From NCBI GenBank assembly GCA_021202525.1, contig JAJQCV010000028.1, positions 1 through 64,000 of the forward strand: a stretch of DNA of 64,000 bases. Reading direction: 5' to 3'. A program made the translations under genes and the position numbers. This document shows, one piece after another, positions 37,190-49,012 of this stretch. The first letter of the stretch is position 1; the number at the start of each line of letters is the position of its first letter. The stretch comes from Akkermansiaceae bacterium (lineage in GTDB: Bacteria; Verrucomicrobiota; Verrucomicrobiia; Verrucomicrobiales; Akkermansiaceae). A model generated the notes under the pieces. It was not told where the DNA came from, made no database searches, and saw only the letters and a program-made list of their open reading frames with translations.

Positions 37190-37969
37190 TCAGGAAAGAT
37201 CTTCGGAAATATTCTGAAACGCCTTCTCATCAATATTTTTTAAGGCCGATTTTACTTTTTCATTGGCAATCATGGATTTCAGAAGGAACCTGAACACAAA
37301 TTCATATTCAAATGAATCCAGCTCATGAATGTCTGTAAAGGAGGGAAACGGCTTGTCATCCCTGCCGAGCGCCCTCCGGTAGCGTTGGTAAAAGTCCGTT
37401 TTCTTCTCCGCTTCCGTTAAAGGAAAGATGTTCAACCGGTCCAGAGCGTAGAGGAGATAAAGGGCATTGGAATCATTGGCCTCCGCCGCCTGCCGGAAGA
37501 GGGCAAGGGCTCTTTGCTCGTCTGGTACAATATTGTACTTGTTGAATGATGAGTAAATGCAGCCCAATTCCCAAAGAGCGGGGCCGTAAGACTGCCCGGC
37601 GGCTTTAGTCAAATAGCTGAAAAGCTCCTCCTCCGGAAGATCAACATTATAATACACGTCCATTTGAACTGCCGGGTTTCCTCCCGTGTCGGCCGCTTTT
37701 TTCAGCCAGAACTCATAATCTTCAGAGAAGAGGCTCTCTTTGTCCATAAAGATATCCTTCGTCATCTGGAGCATGGCCGGCACATGCCCTCCCTGCGCCG
37801 CTTTTTGCAGAAGCTTGTCTCTCTGGACAAACCGCTGGGATGGAGATAACTCCATGTATTGCCGGTACAATTCCTCCGGCGAAGGTTCGCGGGAGGAAAC
37901 CATTCCATAAATGCCCAGTGCCGCGGCAAGGAGGCAGCCGGAAATAATCAAGGCAGCTTTTATGTTCAT
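37190..37969 (-). CDS. Sel1-like repeat protein with TM anchor
   Basis: KAAQGGHVPAMLQM, KAAGQSYGPALWELGCIY, ALALFRQAAEANDSNALYLL. Confidence 0.75.
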   Translation of the reverse strand: MNIKAALIISGCLLAAALGIYGMVSSREPSPEELYRQYMELSPSQRFVQRDKLLQKAAQGGHVPAMLQMTKDIFMDKESLFSEDYEFWLKKAADTGGNPAVQMDVYYNVDLPEEELFSYLTKAAGQSYGPALWELGCIYSSFNKYNIVPDEQRALALFRQAAEANDSNALYLLYALDRLNIFPLTEAEKKTDFYQRYRRALGRDDKPFPSFTDIHELDSFEYEFVFRFLLKSMIANEKVKSALKNIDEKAFQNISEDLS

Positions 37970-38016
37970 CAAAATATAAGCGTTGGTTCGGAATCTTTTT
38001 ATCTGAAAAAGGCGGG

Positions 38017-38952
38017 TTACGGACGGTTGCCGTTCTCCCTCTTCCACGCGGCGGCCATCAGGGTCTGGAAATGGGGCGGCTCCGGCTCCCTGTCCACGAT
38101 GTCCGTGTGAATGTTCCCGAATCCCGCTTCCTTCAGCATGCTCTCCAGGGCGGCGGGGGTAAAGCCCAGCCAGCGGTCCGCATACAGTTCCCGCGCCTCC
38201 TCCTGGCCGTGCTGGAGCAGGTCAAGAACGACCAGGCATCCGCCCGGTTTGAGGATGTTCCAGGCGGCTTCCAGCGCCTTGGCGGGCTTGTGCGCATGGT
38301 GCAGGGCCTGGCTGAGCAGGGCCAGATCCACCGTGCCGGGCTCAATGGGGGGGGATTCAATGTCTCCCAGACGGTATTCCAGATTGTCCAGACCGTGCTT
38401 GCGGGCCAGTTCCTGCCCCAGTTCCACCATGCTGGGGGAATTGTCCACCGCAATGACCCTTTTGGCGCTGGGGGAAATAAGCTGGGAGACGAATCCCTCT
38501 CCCGCCCCCAGGTCGGCGACAACGTCGTAATTCAGGATGCGGAGCAGCGCCCCGGCCAGCGCCTTCCATGAGCGGCCGGGGGCGTAATTCTTCCCCAGAC
38601 GGCACACCACTTCGTCAAAATAGGCCTGCGTGCGGTTTCTGCGCTTGTCCAGAATGACCTGGAGGGCCTTTTTGTCCGTCTCCGCCTCCGGCAGTTCCTC
38701 GCAGGCCTTCAGCGCTACGTTGTGCAGGTCGTCGGCCAGGGAAAGCGTGTAAAAGACGTTCTTGCCGGAGCGCGTGTCTTCCACCAGCCCTTCCTGCCGC
38801 AACTGGGCCAGCTGGGTGGAGATGCGGCTCTGCCCCATGCCGAGAATTTCCTGAAGTTCCGCAACGCTCAGGGATTCTTCATCCAGAACGTTGATGATGC
38901 GCAGACGGGTGGGGTCTGTCAGGAGTTTTAGCGTTTTTAGGATTGACTTCAT
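38017..38952 (-). CDS. ArsR-family HTH fused to class I SAM-dependent methyltransferase
   Basis: N-terminal LKLLTDPTRLRIINVLDEESLSVAELQEILGMGQSRISTQLAQLRQEGLV; C-terminal VVADLGAGEGFVSQLI motif. Confidence 0.92.
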   Translation of the reverse strand: MKSILKTLKLLTDPTRLRIINVLDEESLSVAELQEILGMGQSRISTQLAQLRQEGLVEDTRSGKNVFYTLSLADDLHNVALKACEELPEAETDKKALQVILDKRRNRTQAYFDEVVCRLGKNYAPGRSWKALAGALLRILNYDVVADLGAGEGFVSQLISPSAKRVIAVDNSPSMVELGQELARKHGLDNLEYRLGDIESPPIEPGTVDLALLSQALHHAHKPAKALEAAWNILKPGGCLVVLDLLQHGQEEARELYADRWLGFTPAALESMLKEAGFGNIHTDIVDREPEPPHFQTLMAAAWKRENGNRP

Positions 38953-38963
38953 GGTGGAATAAT

Positions 38964-38991
38964 ATATCAACGAATCACGATTTATCGATAT
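38964..38991. promoter_or_regulatory. 28-bp imperfect palindrome filling the ArsR-methyltransferase/metK intergenic region
   Basis: ATATCAACGAATCACGATTTATCGATAT; symmetric ATATC-N-A-N2-AATC-N2-GATT-N2-T-N-GATAT. Confidence 0.6.
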
Positions 38992-40174
38992 GAGCAAAAA
39001 CAACCCTCACATCTTCACCTCGGAATCCGTGGGAGAAGGCCACCCGGACAAAGTGGCCGACTACATTTCCGACTCTATTTTAGACGCCTGCCTAGCTCAA
39101 GACAAAACTAGCCGCGTCGCGTGTGAAACCCTGGTGAAAAGCAACATGGTCATCATTGCCGGGGAACTGACGACCAAGGCGGTCATCAATCCGGAAAAAA
39201 TCGCCCGCCAGGCCATTCGGGAGATCGGCTACTGCAACGGGAAGGATGACGACGTGTTCCATGCGGACACCGTCTTTTTCACGAACCTTCTCACGGAACA
39301 GTCTCCGGACATTGCGCAGGGCGTGGATGCCCGCGAGGTGAAGGGCAAGGGCCATGCGGAGCAGGGCGCGGGGGACCAGGGCATCATGTTCGGCTTTGCC
39401 ACGAACGAAACTCCGGAACTTCTCCCCGCCCCGATCGTGTTCGCCCACAGGATTCTCATTGAACTGGCCAAGCGCCGCAAGCGGGGCCATGTGGACTGGC
39501 TGCGCCCGGACTGCAAGTCCCAGGTGGCCGTGGCCTATGGCGAGGCCGGCCGCCCGGCCCATATTGAAAACGTGGTCATTTCCACCCAGCATACGGAGGA
39601 CGTAAGCCATGAAACGATTTCCGACTACTGCAAAAAGCTGGTCAAAAGCGTCCTGCCTGAAGAACTGCTGGATGAAAAAACGGAATACTTCATCAACCCC
39701 ACCGGCAAATTCGTGGTAGGCGGCCCCCATGGGGATTCCGGCCTGACGGGGCGCAAGATCATTGTGGACACGTACGGGGGCATGGGACGCCACGGTGGGG
39801 GTGCCTTCTCCGGCAAGGACCCGTCCAAGGTGGACCGCTCCGCCGCGTACATGTGCCGCTGGGTGGCCAAGCACATCGTGGCCGCCGGACTGGCGGACAA
39901 ATGCGAGCTTCAGGTAGCCTACGCCATCGGCTACCCCACGCCGGTATCCATCCGCGTGGACACCTTCGGCACCGGAAAAGTGGCGGAAAACGTCATTGAA
40001 GACGCGCTGGAGGGCATCTTCTCCTTCAAACCCGCGGACATGGTCACCCAGCTGGACCTGCTGCGGCCCATCTACCGCCAGACCACCCATTACGGGCATT
40101 TCACCAAGCCGGACCTCCCCTGGGAGACATTGGACGAAGCGCGCCTCGCATCCCTGAACAACCTCCTCCATTAA
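38990..40174 (+). CDS. metK: S-adenosylmethionine synthetase
   Basis: [56 protein letters not shown]. Confidence 0.97.
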   Translation: MSKNNPHIFTSESVGEGHPDKVADYISDSILDACLAQDKTSRVACETLVKSNMVIIAGELTTKAVINPEKIARQAIREIGYCNGKDDDVFHADTVFFTNLLTEQSPDIAQGVDAREVKGKGHAEQGAGDQGIMFGFATNETPELLPAPIVFAHRILIELAKRRKRGHVDWLRPDCKSQVAVAYGEAGRPAHIENVVISTQHTEDVSHETISDYCKKLVKSVLPEELLDEKTEYFINPTGKFVVGGPHGDSGLTGRKIIVDTYGGMGRHGGGAFSGKDPSKVDRSAAYMCRWVAKHIVAAGLADKCELQVAYAIGYPTPVSIRVDTFGTGKVAENVIEDALEGIFSFKPADMVTQLDLLRPIYRQTTHYGHFTKPDLPWETLDEARLASLNNLLH

Positions 40175-40194
40175 TCCATCACCAGACTGACAGC

Positions 40195-41610
40195 ATGTTT
40201 TCAGAAACGGAACACTACAAGGTGCGCGACATCAGCCTTGCCGGCTTCGGCCGCAAGGAGCTGGACATCGCCGAACATGAAATGCCCGGCCTGATGGCCG
40301 TGCGTGAAAAATACGCCGCTTCCCGGCCTCTGGACGGAGTGCGCATCATGGGCTCCCTGCACATGACCGTGCAGACCGCCGTACTCATTGAAACGCTCAC
40401 GGCGCTGGGCGCCTCCGTCCGGTGGGCAAGCTGCAACATCTTTTCCACCCAGGACCATGCCGCCGCCGCCATCGCCGAATCCGGCACGCCCGTTTTTGCC
40501 TGGAAAGGGGAGACCCTCAAGGAATACTGGGACTGTACCTGGAAGGCCATGAACTTCCCCGGCGGCCTGGGGCCGCAATTGATTGTTGACGACGGCGGGG
40601 ATGCCACACTGCTCATCCACCGCGGCTATGAAATGGAAAACGGATGCGACTGGGTGAACACCCCGTCCGAATCCGAGGAAGAACAGGTCATCAAGGACCT
40701 GCTGAAAAAAATCTCCGCGGAAACGCCGGGCATCTTCCACCGCTGGCTGCCTGAACTCAAGGGCGTTTCCGAGGAAACGACCACGGGCGTGCACCGCCTG
40801 TACCAGATGCAGGCCGCCGGAAGGCTTCTGATTCCCGCTATCAACGTGAACGACTCCGTAACCAAATCCAAATTCGACAACCTGTACGGCTGCCGCGAAT
40901 CCCTGGTGGACGGCATCAAGCGCGCTACGGACGTGATGATCGCGGGCAAGGTGGCCGTGGTCTGCGGCTACGGAGACGTGGGAAAGGGCTGTGCGCAATC
41001 CCTGCGCGGCATGGGTGCCCAGGTGGTAGTGACGGAAGTCGATCCCATCTGCGCCCTCCAGGCCGCCATGGAAGGCTACCGCGTCCTGACGGTGGAGGAC
41101 ACGCTGGGCTGGGCGGACATTTACGTGACCACCACGGGCAACTGCAACATCATCCGCATTGAACACATGGAGAAAATGAAGGACCAGGCCATTGTGTGCA
41201 ACATAGGCCACTTCGACAATGAAATCCAGGTGCACAAGCTCCAGACCTACCCCGGCATCAGGCATCTGAACATCAAGCCGCAAGTGGACCGCTACACCTT
41301 CCCCTCCGGCAACAGCCTGTACCTGCTGGCGGAAGGCCGCCTGGTGAACCTGGGCTGCGCCACGGGCCATCCCAGCTTTGTGATGTCCAACAGCTTCGCC
41401 AACCAGGTTCTGGCCCAGCTTGAACTGTGGAACACCCGTGAAACCCGTTCCGTGGGCGTGGAAGTGCTGCCCAAGGTGCTGGACGAGGAAGTCGCCCGCC
41501 TGCACCTGGACAAGATCGGCTGCAAGCTCACCGTCCTCAGCCCGGAACAGGCGGACTACATCGGCGTTCCCGTGGAAGGCCCCTACAAGCCGGACTTCTA
41601 CCGGTATTAG
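40195..41610 (+). CDS. ahcY: Adenosylhomocysteinase
   Basis: [45 protein letters not shown]-terminus. Confidence 0.97.
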   Translation: MFSETEHYKVRDISLAGFGRKELDIAEHEMPGLMAVREKYAASRPLDGVRIMGSLHMTVQTAVLIETLTALGASVRWASCNIFSTQDHAAAAIAESGTPVFAWKGETLKEYWDCTWKAMNFPGGLGPQLIVDDGGDATLLIHRGYEMENGCDWVNTPSESEEEQVIKDLLKKISAETPGIFHRWLPELKGVSEETTTGVHRLYQMQAAGRLLIPAINVNDSVTKSKFDNLYGCRESLVDGIKRATDVMIAGKVAVVCGYGDVGKGCAQSLRGMGAQVVVTEVDPICALQAAMEGYRVLTVEDTLGWADIYVTTTGNCNIIRIEHMEKMKDQAIVCNIGHFDNEIQVHKLQTYPGIRHLNIKPQVDRYTFPSGNSLYLLAEGRLVNLGCATGHPSFVMSNSFANQVLAQLELWNTRETRSVGVEVLPKVLDEEVARLHLDKIGCKLTVLSPEQADYIGVPVEGPYKPDFYRY

Positions 41611-41652
41611 AACAGGACGGAGAAAACGGCCGTCCGTATTTCTCCTTGCATG

Positions 41653-41685
41653 GCCGCAGCCCCTTGTTGGTGGCTGCGGCAGTTT
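41653..41685 (+). terminator. Rho-independent terminator of metK-ahcY
   Basis: GCCGCAGCC...GGCTGCGGC followed by AGTTTTA. Confidence 0.7.
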
Positions 41686-41867
41686 TATGTTCAATAATGC
41701 CGCAAGAGGGGAAACTCCTTTTTGCCTCTGCTTTTGCTGTCCCGTATTTCCTGGGAATAAAAATATCGCGCGTCCGTCAAACCGAATTCAGAAGAGTGAA
41801 CGGCATTCTTCCATGTCAGGAAAAACGGCGGTGATGAATCGGGAATATAACGTATTTGAAATAAAAA

Positions 41868-41889
41868 AGCGCCGGAAAATTCCGGCGCT
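41868..41889 (-). terminator. Rho-independent terminator of the sulfatase gene
   Basis: AGCGCCGGA-AAAT-TCCGGCGCT; minus strand followed by TTTTTTATTT. Confidence 0.85.
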
Positions 41890-41918
41890 TGGAAAGGAAG
41901 GATTGACGGACCGCCCCG

Positions 41919-43580
41919 TTACCAGGTGGCGTCAAATTTGGGAATGGGCGTACCTTTTCCTCCGGGACAGTTTTCCGGGACTTTGTAGGCTTTCCGGAGT
42001 TCCTGGTAGCGCTTCTTGAGCTGTTCCACGGTGGTTTTGTAGGCCGGATCGTCAATGACATTCTTCATCTGCATGGGGTCCTTCTGCATGTCGAAGAGCA
42101 TCCATTCGTCGCTTGTCCAGATGTAGGAAAGCGTGTAGCGGTCCGTCCGGATGCCGTCGTGGCGCGGAGCGTTGTGTTCGCCGGGATTCTCGTAGAAGCA
42201 GTAGTAAATGGCATCCCTCCATTGGTCCGGCTTCTTGTTCGTAAAGGCCGTCGGGAGCAGGGAAACGCCCTGGAACGTGTTCATGTTCTCCGGCGTGTCG
42301 GCCCCGGCCGCGGAGACGATGGTGGGGGCATAGTCGATGTTCTGCACCATCGTCTTGTTGCGCGTGCCCGCGGGAATCTTTCCGGGCCATTTCATGATGA
42401 GCGGCATGCGGAGTGATTCTTCAAAAATCCAGCGCTTGTCGTACATGCCGTGCTCGCCCATGTAAAAGCCCTGGTCCCCGCAATAGATGACCAGCGTGTC
42501 CTTGGAAAGGCCTTCCTTGTCCAGATACTGCATGAGGCGGCCGATGCTGTCGTCCACGGAAAGCAGGCAGCCCAGATAGTCTTCCATGTACGCGTGCCAT
42601 TTCCATTCGGCAAAGGCTTTCGGATCTTTCAGCTTGCCGGATTTCATGCCGTCCACCAGGGACTTGGTGCGCTTGGCGTAATAATCCGTCCACTTCTTCC
42701 GTTCTTCCGGCGTCATGCGGCCCAGTTCCCCCAGATCCCAGCCGTAGCCGGGGGAGACGATGTTTTTGCGCATCTCTTCCGGCACCTGGTCCTTGAGAAC
42801 CTTGAGATCGGAATAGATCGCCATGTGTCTGGCGACGGTCTGCTGGTTTTTCTTCAGGAACTCCGGACGGTTGGCGTAATCGTCGTGGAAATTGGCGGGT
42901 GGTGTCAGCCGGGACGTGTTTACCTTGCCCAGGTGGCGCAGGGCGGGGCACCAGGCGCGGTGGGGAGCCTTGTGGCCCACCACGAGCAGGAAGGGCTTGT
43001 CCTTGTCGCGGTTCTCCAGCCACTGGATGGACTTGTCCGTCACGACGTCCGTGGCATATCCGGGAAAGCGCTTTGTCTGGCGTCCCTTGCCGTCCGGCTT
43101 GGGGATGATGAAGTCCGGATTGTAATAGCTGCCCTGGCCGGGGAAAATTTCCCAGGTATCAAATCCGGTGGGGTTGGATTCCAAATGCCATTTCCCGAAC
43201 AGGGCCGTCTGGTAGCCGGCCTTTTGCAGCATTTTCGGATAAGTCGGCTGGGAGCCGTCCAGAGGATGCTGGCCGTTGAAAACGAAACCGTTCATGTGGG
43301 AATGCCGCCCGGTCAGGATGCAGGCGCGCGACGGGCCGCACAGGGAATTGGCGCAATAGCTGCGGTCAAAAACCATGCCCTGTTTGGCCAGTTTGTTGAA
43401 ATTGGGCAGGGCAACGGGGGAATCATGCTTGCTGGTGCCCAGCGTCTGGTAGGCGTGGTCATCCGTAATGATGAACAGGATGTTCGGCTTTTTATCCTTT
43501 CCGGACGCAGTCTGCGCCATCAGGGGAGAGGCCGCCAGCAGGACCAGCGTTCCGGCGATGATGGTTTTTAGAGAGGTCAT
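41919..43580 (-). CDS. Secreted sulfatase (Cys-type active site)
   Basis: Signal peptide, [31 protein letters not shown] sulfatase signature; start at 43580 inside a longer ORF. Confidence 0.93.
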   Translation of the reverse strand: MTSLKTIIAGTLVLLAASPLMAQTASGKDKKPNILFIITDDHAYQTLGTSKHDSPVALPNFNKLAKQGMVFDRSYCANSLCGPSRACILTGRHSHMNGFVFNGQHPLDGSQPTYPKMLQKAGYQTALFGKWHLESNPTGFDTWEIFPGQGSYYNPDFIIPKPDGKGRQTKRFPGYATDVVTDKSIQWLENRDKDKPFLLVVGHKAPHRAWCPALRHLGKVNTSRLTPPANFHDDYANRPEFLKKNQQTVARHMAIYSDLKVLKDQVPEEMRKNIVSPGYGWDLGELGRMTPEERKKWTDYYAKRTKSLVDGMKSGKLKDPKAFAEWKWHAYMEDYLGCLLSVDDSIGRLMQYLDKEGLSKDTLVIYCGDQGFYMGEHGMYDKRWIFEESLRMPLIMKWPGKIPAGTRNKTMVQNIDYAPTIVSAAGADTPENMNTFQGVSLLPTAFTNKKPDQWRDAIYYCFYENPGEHNAPRHDGIRTDRYTLSYIWTSDEWMLFDMQKDPMQMKNVIDDPAYKTTVEQLKKRYQELRKAYKVPENCPGGKGTPIPKFDATW

Positions 43581-43667
43581 AGTGGTGAAGGATATAGAAC
43601 GCACGCACCATGTCAATGTCATAGGATTCCTTTTGCCGTGATTCTGCGTTATGGTACAATAATCTCC

Positions 43668-45566
43668 ATGTATTCCTCCTCTTTGGAAGATGCGCTGCGC
43701 CGGTTCGGCAAACGGGAATTCCGCCCCATGCAGCGGGAACTGATGGAATGTGCCCTGCGCGGCCGTTCCTGCATCGGCATCCTCCCCACGGGGTCCGGCA
43801 AAAGCCTTTGCTACCAGATTCCCGCAGTTCTGATGGACGGAGTGACTGTGGTGGTTTCCCCCCTCATTGCGCTGATGCGGGACCAGGTATCGGGACTGGA
43901 AAAACTGGGCGTGGCCGCGGCGCGGTATGATTCCTCTCTGAGTGATGAAGAAAAGGAGGCCTTGATGGCTTCCTTGAAATCCGGCGGCGTCCGTCTGTTG
44001 TTCGCCGCTCCGGAATCCCTGGAATCTCCGTGGATGAAACAGGCGCTGGAGCATGTTTCTCCCGGCCTGTTCGTTGTGGACGAGGCCCATTGCCTGTCCG
44101 AATGGGGCCACAGTTTCAGGCCCGATTATCTGGGATTGCCGGATTTCTTCAAAAAATACGGCTTCCGGAGCGTCATGGCTCTTACGGCTACGGCTACGGA
44201 ACGGGTCTGCCGCGATTTGTCCGGCCTGTTTGACGTGCAGGAGGAATGCGTCTTCCGGGCCGCTCCCTACCGGGAGAATATCCTCCGGCATGTGGAAGTT
44301 CTGCCGGAACGGGACAAAACAGCGCGGGTGATTGAATTTTTACGGAACGGCGCCCACCGTCCCGCCGTGGTCTATGCACGCACCCGGAAGGATGCGGAAA
44401 GCCTGTCCTATGAACTGGGTCGTGCCGGATTTGTCGCCAAATCCTATCATGCGGGCATGCCTCCGGAAACGCGTGCCGGGGTTCAGGATGACTTTTTGAA
44501 GGGGACGGCGGACGTCCTTGTGGCAACGATCGCATTCGGCATGGGAATCGACAAGCCGGACGTGCGTTCCGTCATCCATTACCATCCGCCGTCCAGCCTG
44601 GAAGCCTATGTTCAGGAATCCGGCCGTGCGGGACGCGATGGACTGCCCTCGGCAAGCCTGGTGATGCTGTCTTCACGGGACGGCGTGGCGGTGGAAAACC
44701 GTTTGCGAGCTTCCGTACCGGACTGGTCCGGGGTGAAGGGGCTGCTTTCCTCTCTGGCGCCAAAGGGGGAGCATATTGTCTCCCTGTATGAGGCGTCTGC
44801 CGTTCATGACCTGCCTGATGTGGTTGTGGACAGGATTCTGTTTGATCTGAAACGCCGGGGGCTCCTGACGGAACGGGGGGCCGGATATAAATACTACAAG
44901 GTTCGCCCCTTGTTCCGCATGGAGGAAATATTGTGCGGGCGCGAAGAAGAGGAAGGCGCCTTTCTGCAATGGCTGGATGGCCACCGCGAAGGGCAAGTGC
45001 TGGATTTGGCCGTTGAATGCGGGATTCCATGGGAAGAGGCGGCAGCTCGGCTTGAGGACCTGGGCCTTTCAGGTGAATGGAAAGTGGAACAAAGGCAAAC
45101 GGCTTTGCTCCTCTATTCGGAAGGATTTCCCGTGAATGAGACTGTGGAGGAATTGATGCAGTACTTCACCGGCGCCCTGCATCATGGGCTGGAACGCTGG
45201 GAACTCTGCGTTTCCGCCCTGACGGCGGAAGCCTGCCTCAACAGGAGGCTGGACGAATACTTCGGGTTTGAAAAGGCCGGGCCGTCCTGCGGCCATTGCC
45301 CTGCCTGCTGCCGCGCCGTGCCCGTGAAGATGGAGGCGGAAGAAGAAGAGCCGTGGACGGAGGAACTCCGCGGAGCGGTGATGGAACTGGCCGGTCAAAG
45401 AAAGGCCGCCCTGTCCCGGCCTTCCCAGATGACGCGGTTTCTGCTGGGGCTGGCGTCCCCGGCGGCCATGCGCTCCCGGCTGTGGGGACATCCCCTATAT
45501 GGAGCCCTGGCGGAACGGAAGTGGGAAGACGTGTGGATTGAAGCGCGTGCCCTGATGGAGGAATGA
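43668..45566 (+). CDS. recQ: ATP-dependent DNA helicase RecQ
   Basis: [53 protein letters not shown]-terminal CGHCPACC. Confidence 0.93.
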   Translation: MYSSSLEDALRRFGKREFRPMQRELMECALRGRSCIGILPTGSGKSLCYQIPAVLMDGVTVVVSPLIALMRDQVSGLEKLGVAAARYDSSLSDEEKEALMASLKSGGVRLLFAAPESLESPWMKQALEHVSPGLFVVDEAHCLSEWGHSFRPDYLGLPDFFKKYGFRSVMALTATATERVCRDLSGLFDVQEECVFRAAPYRENILRHVEVLPERDKTARVIEFLRNGAHRPAVVYARTRKDAESLSYELGRAGFVAKSYHAGMPPETRAGVQDDFLKGTADVLVATIAFGMGIDKPDVRSVIHYHPPSSLEAYVQESGRAGRDGLPSASLVMLSSRDGVAVENRLRASVPDWSGVKGLLSSLAPKGEHIVSLYEASAVHDLPDVVVDRILFDLKRRGLLTERGAGYKYYKVRPLFRMEEILCGREEEEGAFLQWLDGHREGQVLDLAVECGIPWEEAAARLEDLGLSGEWKVEQRQTALLLYSEGFPVNETVEELMQYFTGALHHGLERWELCVSALTAEACLNRRLDEYFGFEKAGPSCGHCPACCRAVPVKMEAEEEEPWTEELRGAVMELAGQRKAALSRPSQMTRFLLGLASPAAMRSRLWGHPLYGALAERKWEDVWIEARALMEE

Positions 45567-45569
45567 GGG

Positions 45570-46763
45570 CTACTGTTTGCTGTGGGCGCTCTCATAAGCG
45601 ACAATAATGCGTCTGCAGGAATTGGTGGCGTGCAGCCGGTCGCACCAGTATCTGGAAATCTCATCGGGATCGCGGTTTCCGCTTTCCCAGCAACGGATTT
45701 CCTCCAGCAGGGCATCAGCCAGGCTTTCCGGTGTATTCTGGGAACTCAGTGTCCCGGAATCATGGGAAACATACCATTGCAGGCAGTTTAACTGCGGCAT
45801 GATATGAGGGCCTGCAATGGAAGCTCCTGCACAAAGGGCTTCTCCGGAAACGATGTGGGAGCTTTCATAGCGGGATGTGCACAGGTTGATTTTTGCTTTG
45901 GCATAGACCTGAAGGAGTGCCTGGTTGGGGACGGACCCGGCCAGCCGGATGCGCGCCTGCTGCTCAGGCGGTAATGATTGATGCCATGCGTGCATGAATG
46001 GCGGTATTTTCCCGTATATTTCAATATCCCAGGTCAGATGCCGGCTCGTAACTATTTCCAGTGTGCGCATGAGAAGTTCCGGATTTTTTTGAAAATGATC
46101 GTCCCAGCGGCCAATGGCCAGGATGAGGTTTTGTTTGCGGGATCCGGGCTTCCACGCATTGCGTTGTGAAATGGGAGCGGGAATGAGAATGAACTTTTCA
46201 CAAATTTCTTTGCCGTAAAGCCATTGGCGGTCGCGGACGGAAGCCAGGGAGTCAGGCAGCGGGAAGGAAATAAGGTCTGCCATGCTCCAGTGTCTTTTCC
46301 TTCCTGAATCCAGCGCGCCGATAGTATGGGATTTGACCATGCGCAGGCAGGCGCGGATGGAACCTTTCAGGGGGCCGTTCCGGCTCTTTTCCATTGTCCA
46401 TAGATGGCGGGTAAGCGTTTTCCAGTGGCTCCAAGGATAGTACAAGCCGGAGGTATCCATGTAGGAGACCAGGTAAATGCCCGCTTCATGCACGGCACGG
46501 ACAATGGGCGTGTATTTTCCCATGCCCCAGGCGTAGAGCACCAGTCCGTCGATACCCAGGGACTTCCACCATGCGGGGTCTTCCAGATTGGCATAGTCGG
46601 TCCGGATCAGGTCGGGGTCGTCTCCTTCCTGGACGGGGGTGGGCATGATGGCCTTGCTTTCTATTCCGATTTCCTGGAATGCCTTGCAGAAGGCCCCGGA
46701 ATCACGGCAGAAAAAAGTATGGTCTCCTTTAAAAGGAACAGGAGTGCAGGTATACCATTTCAT
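45570..46763 (-). CDS. Glycosyltransferase-like protein
   Basis: GT-B-like C-terminal region (NLILAIGRWDDHFQKNPELLMRTLEIV...INLCTSRYESSHIVSGEALCAGASI). Confidence 0.7.
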   Translation of the reverse strand: MKWYTCTPVPFKGDHTFFCRDSGAFCKAFQEIGIESKAIMPTPVQEGDDPDLIRTDYANLEDPAWWKSLGIDGLVLYAWGMGKYTPIVRAVHEAGIYLVSYMDTSGLYYPWSHWKTLTRHLWTMEKSRNGPLKGSIRACLRMVKSHTIGALDSGRKRHWSMADLISFPLPDSLASVRDRQWLYGKEICEKFILIPAPISQRNAWKPGSRKQNLILAIGRWDDHFQKNPELLMRTLEIVTSRHLTWDIEIYGKIPPFMHAWHQSLPPEQQARIRLAGSVPNQALLQVYAKAKINLCTSRYESSHIVSGEALCAGASIAGPHIMPQLNCLQWYVSHDSGTLSSQNTPESLADALLEEIRCWESGNRDPDEISRYWCDRLHATNSCRRIIVAYESAHSKQ

Positions 46764-46779
46764 GGGAAAATATATATTT

Positions 46780-47964
46780 TTAGTGAAGGATAGACAATTC
46801 CTTGAAAACCTCACTGATGGATTGCAGCCATGCGGAGGAAGAATAGCGCGTGGAGAGAAGGCTCTGTCCATGCATCCCCATGACGGGCCAGCGCTCTTCT
46901 TCCGTGAAGGCCGTGTTCAAGGCTTTTGCCAGGCCGTCGGGCGACGGCTCTTCCGCAATCCATCCGTTTTGCCCGTGCGTGACAAGTTCCGGCAGTCCCC
47001 CGCACGGAGAAACGACGATGGGGCTTGCGTGAAGCCACGATTCCAGAACGACCATTCCAAAGGTTTCCTCCCACAAGGACGGAGCGACGGAAAGGCCGCA
47101 GCTTGAGCGGATGGAGCCCTGTTTCTCATGGGGAACAAACCCGGTCAGGCATACTGAGCGGAGACGGTGGGCGGCGATGTAGTTTTCCAGTTCCCGGCGC
47201 AAAGGGCCGTCCCCCATCACATAAAGAGTGCGGTTTTCGGGGGAAAGGGTTTTCCAGGCTTGCAGCAATTGAAGTACCCCTTTTTCACGGGTAAGGCGCC
47301 CGGTATAAAGGACGTCCCTGCGGGATTGGGTGGGAACGGGGAGAGGGCTTTCCCGAATGTAGTGCGGAATGACTTTCAGCCTGTCTTCGGGAATTCCGGA
47401 TTGAACGAGAAGTTCCTTCTGCCTCCGGCTGACGGCAATGTAGCGGGAAAGCCTGTTCCATACTTCCATTCTGCGTGTTTTGGAAAGGGCCGCCGCCGCC
47501 AGCATGGAAGCCGTCGCGCTGCCTCTCCAACAGCGGTGCAGGACGCCGGGAAGGTAATTGCCTTGATTGCAGGAAAAACAGGGAGAGTCTCCACGGTGGA
47601 ATACCCCATTGAGGCATCCGGCCCTGTAATTATGCATGTAGTGGATAATGGGGACGGCCTGTTGCAGGGCAAGTTCATAGACACACGGGGACATGGCCGG
47701 GAACGTGTTGTGAATGATCCATGCGTCATAATCGCGTTCGTGAAGACATTGGCGGAGCTTTTTCTCCACGTCCCGGTTATGGAGCATATAGCGCATTTTG
47801 GTCCATTTGCCATGCGGACTGTGAAGAAGTTCTGAGGTCGAATAAACAAAGGGAGTGATGTCGGCAATCGAATTCAGGGTTCCCGTGAAGGCATTGAAAC
47901 AGACTTCCTCCCCTCCAACCTCTCCGTAACGGCTGAAAATATGTAGAATCCGGGGCCGGTTCAT
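46780..47964 (-). CDS. Glycosyltransferase family 4-like
   Basis: RPRILHIFSRYGEVGGEEVCFNAF; VLYTGRLTREKGVLQLLQAW; SLWEETFGMVVLESW. Confidence 0.9.
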   Translation of the reverse strand: MNRPRILHIFSRYGEVGGEEVCFNAFTGTLNSIADITPFVYSTSELLHSPHGKWTKMRYMLHNRDVEKKLRQCLHERDYDAWIIHNTFPAMSPCVYELALQQAVPIIHYMHNYRAGCLNGVFHRGDSPCFSCNQGNYLPGVLHRCWRGSATASMLAAAALSKTRRMEVWNRLSRYIAVSRRQKELLVQSGIPEDRLKVIPHYIRESPLPVPTQSRRDVLYTGRLTREKGVLQLLQAWKTLSPENRTLYVMGDGPLRRELENYIAAHRLRSVCLTGFVPHEKQGSIRSSCGLSVAPSLWEETFGMVVLESWLHASPIVVSPCGGLPELVTHGQNGWIAEEPSPDGLAKALNTAFTEEERWPVMGMHGQSLLSTRYSSSAWLQSISEVFKELSILH

Positions 47965-47983
47965 GAATGAAACTGGATAAGGC

Positions 47984-49012
47984 TTATCCCTGGAGCTGCC
48001 TCCTGAGTCTTGCGGGGTCTTTCATCAATTCCTTCTGGATGGCTTCCTGCTGCTGGCGCAGGCGGTCTTCCCGGGTCTGGAGGGCTCTCTTGCCCGGCCC
48101 CTGGCCGGGATTGACAAAGGGGTTGTTGTCCCCCCACTTGGACCAGGGGCCGCGGGGAATGCGGTAGAATTCCACAAAGCGCCAGTGGACGATGGCCGTT
48201 CCGCCGGGAATGCCCAGATAATCGCGCACGGCGGGGGAAATGTCGATTCCGGCCCCCTTGTTGTGCGTGTTGACGGGGGGCTTGTCGCCAAAAACGTAGG
48301 GCCAGTCCTCCGTGGTGAACGGGCCGCAGTCCTCCCATTGGGCAAAGCAGCTCCGCTTGTTGTAGATGATCTGCACCCATCTTCCCTTGCAGACGGATTG
48401 TCCCTTCCCGGAGAATTCCCGGTGGAACCAGGGGATGACGCGGGAGGCTTCCGGCTTGTGCTCCCCCTTGCAGACGTCGTTGTAGGGAAGGGCCACATAA
48501 AAGGGATTCTGCCTGGGAATAAAGGTCTTGGGCCGGAAATCCATCGTGCGGTGCAGCGGGTCCGGATTATCGAACCCGCCGAAGTTTTCCTTCCACGCGG
48601 AATCCCAGGAGCTTTTGTGGTTGGCTACCGGATTGCGCTCCGTGGCGTCTTCCCCCACCCAGAACACGGTGGCGGTGATGTTGAGCCGCCACGGATAGGT
48701 CCCGGGGCTTTGCGGAGCCGTCCGGGGAAGGATGCGCGGCTGGGGTGCCGGTCGCTTGCCTGCTCCGTTCGCCGTAGGGGATTTGACGACTACGCCGGGC
48801 AGCGGGTCCCGGCGCGTGGGGGTGATGACGACGGGGCCTCTGGGCCGTTCCGTGCTGGACAGGGCGCGGGCGGCGGTTCGTCCGGCCTGGATGTCGGCGC
48901 GGGCATTGCCCGCCGGTACGGCGGCCAGCAGCGGCAGCAGGCATGCGGCAAGAGAGGGTTTCCAGCAGGAACCCTTCCATGATGCCTGTTGACGCTGCCT
49001 GTGATTTACCAT
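47984..49012 (-). CDS. Hypothetical secreted protein
   Basis: Signal peptide, Pro/Arg-rich linker, globular domain; start ATG at 49012 overlaps the nadB end. Confidence 0.75.
   Translation of the reverse strand: MVNHRQRQQASWKGSCWKPSLAACLLPLLAAVPAGNARADIQAGRTAARALSSTERPRGPVVITPTRRDPLPGVVVKSPTANGAGKRPAPQPRILPRTAPQSPGTYPWRLNITATVFWVGEDATERNPVANHKSSWDSAWKENFGGFDNPDPLHRTMDFRPKTFIPRQNPFYVALPYNDVCKGEHKPEASRVIPWFHREFSGKGQSVCKGRWVQIIYNKRSCFAQWEDCGPFTTEDWPYVFGDKPPVNTHNKGAGIDISPAVRDYLGIPGGTAIVHWRFVEFYRIPRGPWSKWGDNNPFVNPGQGPGKRALQTREDRLRQQQEAIQKELMKDPARLRRQLQG

Noticed and set aside
40201-41694. 497-aa ORF opposite ahcY
   Set aside because: Antisense artefact over a well-supported enzyme gene.
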